From: Amycolatopsis sp. WAC 01376 | Lineage (GTDB): Bacteria > Actinomycetota > Actinomycetes > Mycobacteriales > Pseudonocardiaceae | Assembly: GCF_003947415.1 (NCBI RefSeq) | Contig: NZ_QHKL01000004.1 | Span: 496,001-560,000 of the forward strand | Length of the DNA: 64,000 nt | Direction: 5' to 3' | In this document: piece after piece, positions 57,969-64,000 of the stretch | How positions within the stretch are numbered: position 1 is the first letter of the stretch | Layout: every line of letters starts with the position of its first letter | Program-made: the position numbers and the translations under genes | The notes under the pieces: model-generated | Databases searched by the model: none | What the model was told of the DNA's origin: nothing | Seen by the model: only the letters and a program-made list of their open reading frames with translations

Positions 57969-60725
57969 TCACACCCCGGTGAGTACCTCCTCCAGCGCGG
58001 CGGCGGACTCCGGATACCGTTCGAGCAGCGTCAAGCCGGTGGGTGCGGTGCTCCCCCATGGCTCGTCGCAGCCCAGCAGTCCCGCCACGGCGTCGCAGGC
58101 CGCCGGGTGCGCGGCCAGCAGCGCGAGCCCGCTCCCGCCCGATTTCCTCGGTAGGGCAAGCGGTTCCCGCTGGTCTTTCCAGGGCGGAACCCATTCATCG
58201 AGCGCCGCCAGGCGGCCGGGGAAGATCCGTCCCGCCTCACGCACGAGCAGCGGCACCAGATCCGCGCCCCGGGATCGCAGCGTGGTGATCAACGTCGGCA
58301 ACCACGGCAGCAGCAACCTGTCCGGGAGCTCGGAGAAGGCGTTCGACACCGCCTCGACGACGAAGTCGGCCAAGCCCGGCGCCGGTTCCAACGCGTGGAC
58401 GAACCCGCTCAGGTAGCGCGGATAGGCGGGCAGCACCAACGGGTTGGCCAGCAGTCCGGCGCACCGCTCGCGGAGTTCCGCGCGCGAGAGGCGTCCGAGC
58501 TGGACCTGCGCCGCCCACAGCAACGCCACCTTCGACGGCTCCTCCGGATGCGATCCGGACATCGCCAGCTCCAGCTGCGTCCGGTCGCAGCCCAGCGACA
58601 ACGCGAGCGCCTCCATGCTGAACAGGAAGCCCAGCATCGCGGCGACCTGCTCGACACCGGCCTCCTCGTCGGCGAAGGCCGCCGGGAGCAGGGTGCAGTA
58701 ATGCGCGTACCCCGTCCTGACGAAGTCCTCGATCCACCGGGGCAGCACCGGCTCGCTGGTCCGGTAGTGCGCCAGCAGCCTCCGCACCCGCCGCAGCACT
58801 TCCGGCGCGCCGTCGACGGAGCGTTCGGTGGCCAGCACCTCCAGGGCACGCGCGCCCAGCTCCCCCGCAAGCCGGGCGCTGCGCAGGTAGAGCGTCGCGT
58901 CCTCGACCGCTCCGAGCACCTTCGCCGCGGTGGCCTGCGGATGGTAGGCGGCACGACGAAGCCGTTGCTCCAGCACCTGTTCGATGCTGACGCCCTCGTA
59001 GCCCAGCTCGATGAGGGCCCGCTGGTGGGTGCCCAGCGCCAGATCCCACGACTCCTGGATCGGCCGTTCACCGAGCCGCCGCTCCCCCATGATCGGCCGC
59101 GCCGCACCGTGCGGCATCAGGTACCGCAGCATCCACAGCAGATCGGAGCACGGCTCCAGCTCCGGCCTCGAAGCGATGTCGAGCAGCGCCCGCTGCACAC
59201 CTCGTTGCTGCAGCTTGAGGTTCAGCGGTTCGAGCCTGTCGTGCACGTCGCGTGCCAGCGGCGGCAACGCATCGTAGCCGACCTGGCCGATCCGGTCGCC
59301 GCCCATCATGATCTCGACGAGCCGGCGCACGTCGCGCCTGCCGGGCACGACGTCCTTCTCGATACAGGTGACCGCCGCGTCCTGGAAGTCGTACGGCGTC
59401 GGCTTGGCCCTGTCACGCAGGCCCGCCAGCAGGATCGAGGTCTCGAACACCGCGATGGCGTCGGCCGTCGAGGACAGGTACCCGTTGCGGCGCGCCGCCC
59501 GCACGATCTCGACCGACCAGCCGAGCAGCTCGGCCTCGTCCAGCCGGTCGAGCACCGGAGGCCGTTGCAGGAACCCGGAAAGCTGATCCGACGACGCCGG
59601 ATCCGGCGTCTGTGCCGGCAGCTCCGCGGCCTTCTTCCGCTTCGGGACGCCCACCTGCCCGTCCAGCTGGAACTGTTTCACCTTGGTGCGCTTGAGGTTC
59701 TTCGCCCACTCCGTCGCGGCGATCGACACCGATCCCCCGGCGAGCCCGAACTGCGCCTCTATCGAGGCGTGGCTCGACGGGATCAGCCCATACTGCCAGG
59801 TGCTCGCGCTGCGCGGGCTGATCACGAACCCGTCCGTGCCTTCGACACCGAATTCCGCGACCCGGCTGGCCGCGTGGAACGCGCCGCAGATGTAGAGGCA
59901 GTCCGCGGGATCCGCACCCGAAGTGGCGAGGTGCTCGCGCATGCGGGTCCACATGTAGCGCTCGCGGTCTTCGTCCACCCGTACGCGCCGGGTGTCGCCG
60001 GGCGCGAGACGGCGGAACAGGCTGCCGATCAGGAACATGACCTGGCGGTAGGTGTCGTGGTCGCTGTCGCCGAGCGGCAGCTCGACGTACTGGTGCCACC
60101 ACTCCGACCAGTGCCGCACCCGCCCGTGCCGCAGGAGGTGTTCCTCGAGTTCGGCGAACCGCGGCCGCAGGTCACCGATCTCGACGCCGACCGCGTCACC
60201 GTGCAGCGCGGCCTCTTCCTCCGCGGGCGGCGCGTCCGGATCCGGGACGGGTTCGCCTTCGTTCCACTGGAAGACGTGGTCGGCCGACCGGTCGACGAGG
60301 ACGAGCTCGACACCCGGGGTGTCGAGGGCATACGCGATCGCCTGGTACTCGGCCGAAGCCTCGGTGATCGGCGCGACAACGGACAAGGGCGCCCACTCGG
60401 CGGGGAATCCCTTCACGTCCGTCGCGAAAGCCTGCACCGCCACGGGAAGACGGCAGTTGCGAAGCTCGGTCAGCAACGGCGCCATGTCTTCGCACAGTTC
60501 GAGGTACACCACCTTCGGCTGCTTCTCCCGCAACCGCCGGGCCATCGCCACGGCCGAAGCCGGGGAATGGTGGCAGACCGGGAAGATCTCCAAGGGTTCC
60601 CGCACCGCGCGGTCGACGTCGTCGACGAGTCCGAGCAGGATGCCCTCCAGGGCGCCGGGCCCGTCGGCGAAGGCGGCCGCGGCCTCCTGCAACTGGCCGC
60701 GCAGCGCCTCGAAGGCGCCGCTCAC
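57969..60725 (-). CDS. DUF5682 family protein of a MoxR/VWA operon
   Basis: The 918-residue protein matches the DUF5682 family seen in actinomycete MoxR-VWA loci. N-terminal landmarks are EIFPVCHHSPASAVAMARRL, KVVYLELCEDM and EWWHQYVELPLG, ADCLYICGAFHA; the second half is helical, with many Leu/Ala repeats (scaffold-like). The GTG start overlaps the MoxR stop by 4 bp (GTGA), making it the third coupled gene. Its molecular role is not known. In related loci it is encoded with the AAA+ ATPase and the VWA protein, suggesting it is their substrate, adaptor or effector. Confidence 0.85.
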   Translation of the reverse strand: MSGAFEALRGQLQEAAAAFADGPGALEGILLGLVDDVDRAVREPLEIFPVCHHSPASAVAMARRLREKQPKVVYLELCEDMAPLLTELRNCRLPVAVQAFATDVKGFPAEWAPLSVVAPITEASAEYQAIAYALDTPGVELVLVDRSADHVFQWNEGEPVPDPDAPPAEEEAALHGDAVGVEIGDLRPRFAELEEHLLRHGRVRHWSEWWHQYVELPLGDSDHDTYRQVMFLIGSLFRRLAPGDTRRVRVDEDRERYMWTRMREHLATSGADPADCLYICGAFHAASRVAEFGVEGTDGFVISPRSASTWQYGLIPSSHASIEAQFGLAGGSVSIAATEWAKNLKRTKVKQFQLDGQVGVPKRKKAAELPAQTPDPASSDQLSGFLQRPPVLDRLDEAELLGWSVEIVRAARRNGYLSSTADAIAVFETSILLAGLRDRAKPTPYDFQDAAVTCIEKDVVPGRRDVRRLVEIMMGGDRIGQVGYDALPPLARDVHDRLEPLNLKLQQRGVQRALLDIASRPELEPCSDLLWMLRYLMPHGAARPIMGERRLGERPIQESWDLALGTHQRALIELGYEGVSIEQVLEQRLRRAAYHPQATAAKVLGAVEDATLYLRSARLAGELGARALEVLATERSVDGAPEVLRRVRRLLAHYRTSEPVLPRWIEDFVRTGYAHYCTLLPAAFADEEAGVEQVAAMLGFLFSMEALALSLGCDRTQLELAMSGSHPEEPSKVALLWAAQVQLGRLSRAELRERCAGLLANPLVLPAYPRYLSGFVHALEPAPGLADFVVEAVSNAFSELPDRLLLPWLPTLITTLRSRGADLVPLLVREAGRIFPGRLAALDEWVPPWKDQREPLALPRKSGGSGLALLAAHPAACDAVAGLLGCDEPWGSTAPTGLTLLERYPESAAALEEVLTGV

Positions 60726-61834
60726 GAGAGGGTGGCGATCGCGTCGCGGCCGCCGTCGAGGAACTCCGGCCAGTCCCCGCCCTCGTCCTTGCTGCGCGGC
60801 TCGACGACGCCGTGCAGGTACTTGTTGAGGATCGCCAGGTCTTCCGGCTCACGACGGGCGAGCGAGCCGACCAGCGACGATGCGAGCGTTCGGGCGGTCA
60901 GCGCCTGTTCGCCGAAAAAGTTGCTGTGCAGCACCGCGTCTTCGAGCACGCCGATCTGTTCGGCGGTGGACAACGCGGACTCCAGCTTCTCGTCGTCGCT
61001 GCCCGCCGACGCCGCCGCGGCGCGCAGGTCACCGAAGCTGCGCAGCAGCACGTCGAGCAGGGTCGGCGGCACGTCCAGCTCGATCTGGTGGCGGCGCAGC
61101 AGTTCCTCGGTGCGGAAGCGGACGATCTCCGCCTCGCTCTTCTTGTTCGTCACCACCGGGATGCGGACGAAGTTGAACCGGCGCTTGAGTGCGGAGGACA
61201 GGTCGTTGACGCCGCGGTCGCGGCTGTTGGCGGTCGCGATCACGGAGAAGCCGGGTTTGGCGAAGACGATGCCGTCACTGTCCAGTTCCGGTACCGAGAT
61301 GTACTTCTCGGACAGGATCGAGATCAGCGCGTCCTGCACGTCGCTGGTGGACCGGGTCAGCTCCTCGAACCGGCCGATCGAGCCCGCCTCCATCGCGGTC
61401 ATGATCGGCGACGGGATCATCGACTCCCGGGACTGGCCTTTGGCGATGACCATGGAGACGTTCCACGAGTACTTGATGTGATCCTCGGTGGTGCCCGCGG
61501 TCCCCTGCACGACGAGCGTCGAGTTGCGGGAGATCGCCGCGGCCAGCAGTTCCGCGAGCCAGCTCTTACCGGTGCCGGGGTCGCCGATCAGCAGCAGCGC
61601 GCGGTCGGAGGCGAGCGTGACGATGGCTCGTTCGACGATGCTCCGGTCGCCGAACCATTTCTGCGAGATCTCACGGTCGAGGCCGTCGGCACGCTCGGCG
61701 CCGAGGACGAACAGGCGCACCATCTTCGGGGACAGGCGCCAGGCGAACGGTTTGGGGCCGTCGTCGATCGACTCGAGCCAGTCCAGCTCTTCGGCGTACT
61801 TGAGTTCGGCGGGGGCGCGCAGGACGTCGGACAT
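60722..61834 (-). CDS. MoxR-type AAA+ ATPase
   Basis: The 370-residue protein is an AAA+ ATPase of the MoxR/CbbQ class. The Walker A motif is GDPGTGKS (residues 84-91). Later elements include the metal/nucleotide loop MTAMEAGSIGRFEELTRS, Walker B-like VQDALISILSEK and sensor 1 in SVIATANSRDRGVND. MoxR ATPases act with VWA-domain partners as chaperones that mature or activate other proteins. The upstream VWA gene (20-bp gap) and the downstream DUF5682 gene (GTGA overlap) support one functional complex. ATG 61834 was chosen; the longer frame runs into the VWA gene. Confidence 0.92.
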   Translation of the reverse strand: MSDVLRAPAELKYAEELDWLESIDDGPKPFAWRLSPKMVRLFVLGAERADGLDREISQKWFGDRSIVERAIVTLASDRALLLIGDPGTGKSWLAELLAAAISRNSTLVVQGTAGTTEDHIKYSWNVSMVIAKGQSRESMIPSPIMTAMEAGSIGRFEELTRSTSDVQDALISILSEKYISVPELDSDGIVFAKPGFSVIATANSRDRGVNDLSSALKRRFNFVRIPVVTNKKSEAEIVRFRTEELLRRHQIELDVPPTLLDVLLRSFGDLRAAAASAGSDDEKLESALSTAEQIGVLEDAVLHSNFFGEQALTARTLASSLVGSLARREPEDLAILNKYLHGVVEPRSKDEGGDWPEFLDGGRDAIATLS

Positions 61835-61854
61835 GTCTTGCCTTTCGGGGAAGT

Positions 61855-63225
61855 TCAGGAGGTGAGGAAGGTCTTGAGTTCGTGGACGAGCTTGGTGATG
61901 TGGCCGGAGATCACCGGCGTGCCGAGATCCTTGAAGCGCTCGCGGAACCAGGGGTTGACGCTGCCCCGGCCGGCGCTGGTGACCGAACCGACCGGGATGA
62001 ACTTCGCCCCGGACCGGTGGATCGCGGCCATGCTTTCGAAGAGCTGCTCGACGCGGGTCTCGTAGAAGTCGGAGATCCACACCACCACGGTGTTGGCGGG
62101 CTCGGCGATCTTCGGCTGGGTCAGCGCCATCGCGACCATGCCGTCGTTGCCGCCGCCGAGATTGGTGCGCAGCAGGGTTTCGAACGGATCGTGCACCCAC
62201 GGCGTGAGGTCGAGGGCCTGGGTGTCGTAGGCGATCAGGTGAACGTCCACTTTGGGCAGTCCGGCGAAGATCGAGGCCAGTACGGCGCAGTTGACCATCG
62301 AGTCCACCATCGAGCCGGACTGGTCGACGACCGCGATGAGCCGCTGCGGGGTGGTCTTCTTCGCGGTCTGCTTGTAGTAAAGGCGATCGACGTAGAGCCG
62401 TTCCTCGTCGGGGCTCCAGTTGGTGAGGTTCTTCCAGATGGTGCGATCGAGGTCGAGGTTGCGGAACACGCGCTTCGGCGGGACCGACCGGTCGACCTTG
62501 CCCGTCGAGGCCTTCTCGACCTGGGTCCGCAGGACCTCCGCGATCTCGTCGACGTAGCGGCGGATGAGTGACTTGGCGTTGGCCAGCGCCACTCCGGACA
62601 GATTGTCCTTGTCCCGCAACAACTGTTCGATGAGGGACATACTCGGGCTCAGCTTCGCCGCGAGCGCGGGATCGGCGAGGACCTCGCGCAGATGCATCCG
62701 CTTGACGAGGTCGGCCTCGATGGCACCGAGTTCCGGGCCGATCGACGGGAGCAGCGTGCTCAGGTCGGGAGCCGAGCCCCCGCCGGTACCACCCAGCCCG
62801 GTCGGAGCGCCACCGGGACGACCGCCGCGGAGCTCACCGGGGCGGCACCCGAGTGCGCGCTCGAACCAGCCCGCGTCGGCCTGCCAGCTGGACAGCTGCC
62901 CGGCCGTCACGGTGGAGGGTGCGGCGGCGAAGACGTTGAGCAGCACCTTCGACACCAGCGCAGCGCGCCGCACCTCCGCGGCCTTGTCCCGGCTGTCTTC
63001 GGCTTCGGGGACCATCAGCCCGTCGAACTCGGCGGCCAGTTCCGGATGACGCTGGACGACCGAGTCGACCGCGACGTTCGGATCGAGCAGCGCGGACGGC
63101 AGGCCGATGTCCTCGACCACGGCCACACTCGCCGCTTCGAGCGCGGCCTGCTCCTCGGGGTCGAAGAGCCGGGCGAGCAGCCGCCAGTACAGGACCTGGC
63201 GGCGGTTGTCCTCGGATTCGCTCAT
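61855..63225 (-). CDS. VWA domain-containing protein, MoxR partner
   Basis: The 456-residue protein has a C-terminal von Willebrand A domain with the MIDAS motif DQSGS (Asp301) in IAVVDQSGSMVDS, continuing TWVHDPFETLLRTN-type and NTVVVWISDFYE segments. The first ~280 residues form a helical region with a Gly/Pro-rich linker (GGRPGGAPTGLGGTGGGS). VWA proteins with MIDAS loops bind metal and usually partner with MoxR ATPases as substrate-recruiting subunits. ATG 63225 overlaps the upstream stop by 4 bp (ATGA), so translation of the operon is coupled. Confidence 0.9.
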   Translation of the reverse strand: MSESEDNRRQVLYWRLLARLFDPEEQAALEAASVAVVEDIGLPSALLDPNVAVDSVVQRHPELAAEFDGLMVPEAEDSRDKAAEVRRAALVSKVLLNVFAAAPSTVTAGQLSSWQADAGWFERALGCRPGELRGGRPGGAPTGLGGTGGGSAPDLSTLLPSIGPELGAIEADLVKRMHLREVLADPALAAKLSPSMSLIEQLLRDKDNLSGVALANAKSLIRRYVDEIAEVLRTQVEKASTGKVDRSVPPKRVFRNLDLDRTIWKNLTNWSPDEERLYVDRLYYKQTAKKTTPQRLIAVVDQSGSMVDSMVNCAVLASIFAGLPKVDVHLIAYDTQALDLTPWVHDPFETLLRTNLGGGNDGMVAMALTQPKIAEPANTVVVWISDFYETRVEQLFESMAAIHRSGAKFIPVGSVTSAGRGSVNPWFRERFKDLGTPVISGHITKLVHELKTFLTS

Positions 63226-64000
63226 TTCCGCAACAGCCTTCCGGCGCGTTCGCGCAACACGGCCGCGGCGTCGGTGGCCGCCTTCTCGGCTTTCACCCCG
63301 GCCTTGTCCGTGGTGCCCCCGGCCCAGGCTCCGGCGTGCACGGCGGTGGTCTTCTTGCGCACCGTGGTCTCCATCGCGAGCGGCTGGAGCCGGAAACCGC
63401 CGTCCCACCGGATCAGGCCGATGCACGCACTGGAACTCGCGACAGCTTTCGGTGTCAGCGGACCGGCTGCCGGGATGCGGTCGGTCTCGACGGCGAGGTG
63501 ATTCCCGGCGAACGTGAACGTGAGCGCGTCTTCGTCGCCCTCGATGCCGTAACCCTCGAGGAAGACGGGGACGGCGATCCGCACCGGATGCCGATCCAGC
63601 GGTGCGACCGCCGGCGTGACAGCCTTCGGCAGCGCGACACGCGCGGTGGAGAAAGCGTCCGCGGGCTCACCGAGGCGGGCATGTTCGTCCTGCCAGAGCA
63701 GGTCGCCCTCGGCGGTGAGCGGCATCTCGGTGAGGTCCATCGAGCGGCCCTCGCTGATCGCCGTGAGCAGGGAAAGATGCGGGCGCAGCAACTGCCAGAT
63801 CCCGGCGCCGATGATCGTGTCCGGCTTCGGCACTGTCACGCTGGCACGCACGAGACGCGGCGTGCTGCCGTCCTCGGGCTCGAACACTGCGTGGACCTGG
63901 GCTTGGGCGGCCGTCGAGTGCTCCAGCAGATCGACCCCGAGCGGCAGCAGGCGGCCGGTGACCGTGCCGATCGCGGGCGTGGCCACGGGCAAGGTCAGCA
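63222..64000 (-). CDS. Unknown protein, first visible gene of the MoxR/VWA operon, 5' end cut by window
   Basis: The frame is open to the window end, so the N-terminus is missing; about 259 residues are visible. No known domain is apparent. The visible region has several beta-strand-like runs (VRASVTVPKPDTIIGAGIWQ; ALTFTFAGNHLAVETDRIP; SACIGLIRWDGGFRLQPLAM), then a Lys/Ala-rich C-terminal helix (GVKAEKAATDAAAVLRERAG) that might be a coiled coil or interaction tail. A TTG at 63992 could be a start but lacks support. Its stop overlaps the VWA start (ATGA), so it is part of the same coupled operon. Confidence 0.7.
   Translation of the reverse strand, partial: LTLPVATPAIGTVTGRLLPLGVDLLEHSTAAQAQVHAVFEPEDGSTPRLVRASVTVPKPDTIIGAGIWQLLRPHLSLLTAISEGRSMDLTEMPLTAEGDLLWQDEHARLGEPADAFSTARVALPKAVTPAVAPLDRHPVRIAVPVFLEGYGIEGDEDALTFTFAGNHLAVETDRIPAAGPLTPKAVASSSACIGLIRWDGGFRLQPLAMETTVRKKTTAVHAGAWAGGTTDKAGVKAEKAATDAAAVLRERAGRLLRK

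Noticed and set aside
58395..61481. 1028-codon frame opposite DUF5682 and MoxR
   Set aside because: It spans two clear genes on the other strand, lacks any domain and is low-complexity (Arg/Gln/His), a codon-bias shadow.
1..64000. tRNA, rRNA, tmRNA genes, an IS element, prophage or replication origin
   Set aside because: I saw no cloverleaf-like or rRNA sequence, no transposase or integrase, no phage structural gene and no DnaA-box cluster. A covariance-model scan (tRNAscan-SE, Infernal) would settle the RNA genes.

Overview
The window is high-GC DNA from an actinomycete. Frequent GTG starts, ATGA/GTGA stop-start overlaps, CGNR, DUF222-HNH and ShbA/SigD-type proteins, many LacI/TetR regulators and secreted hydrolases all fit a saprophytic, mycelial soil bacterium. 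The style, including palindromic intergenic repeats, looks like Pseudonocardiaceae (an Amycolatopsis-like genome). That placement is inference; no rRNA or tRNA gene is present to fix it. Both window ends cut through genes.

Layout. 0-6 kb: a cut MFS (MHS-type) transporter, a TetR regulator divergent from a short-chain dehydrogenase over a perfect 16-bp dyad, a PepSY membrane protein with a His-rich loop beside a small membrane protein, and a second MFS exporter. 6-12.6 kb: an alpha-glucoside locus of LacI regulator, lipoprotein, two permeases and GH13 glucosidase, with a 755-bp palindrome-rich intergenic mosaic. 13-16.2 kb: streptogrisin-like protease with a chitin-binding module, ECF sigma factor, LysR regulator, tiny secreted 4-Cys protein. 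16.3-17.1 kb: a non-coding array of 13 related hairpin motifs, the most unusual DNA structure here. 17.2-20.2 kb: CGNR regulator divergent from an epoxide hydrolase, a hydrolase remnant, and a 2-hydroxyacid dehydrogenase. 20.4-28.8 kb: a polysaccharide-utilisation operon (ABC lipoprotein, two permeases, GH29 fucosidase, PL6 lyase, LacI regulator, TIM-barrel isomerase, SGNH hydrolase). It is followed by a Ser/Thr kinase whose predicted extracellular end is a CBM2.

30-36.3 kb: cytochrome P450, LacI plus flavoprotein pair, alpha/beta hydrolase divergent from TetR, and an aryl/acyl-CoA ligase. 36.3-39.7 kb: an AT-richer stretch with a small unknown gene, an orphan response regulator fused to Cys-rich putative zinc fingers, and a frameshifted DUF222-HNH gene. 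39.9-45.1 kb: MFS, M20 peptidase, LysR and an FAD-linked oxidase. 45.2-50 kb: HAD-like protein, secreted GH2-LamG enzyme and DUF885 protein. 50.1-53.8 kb: SNF2 helicase with a SWIM-finger partner. 53.9-57.9 kb: YaaA/DUF6884-like protein, MarR with a mycothiol-isomerase-like enzyme, and TetR with a Tat-type carotenoid oxygenase. 58-64 kb: a translationally coupled DUF5682 / MoxR AAA+ / VWA / unknown operon running off the window end.

The genes suggest import and breakdown of external sugars and polysaccharides under local LacI control. Both sugar ABC systems lack an ATPase gene and probably share a distant MsiK-type ATPase. The best candidates for little-described biology are the hairpin array, the MoxR-VWA-DUF5682 operon, the zinc-finger response regulator, and the CBM2 kinase next to the polysaccharide locus.
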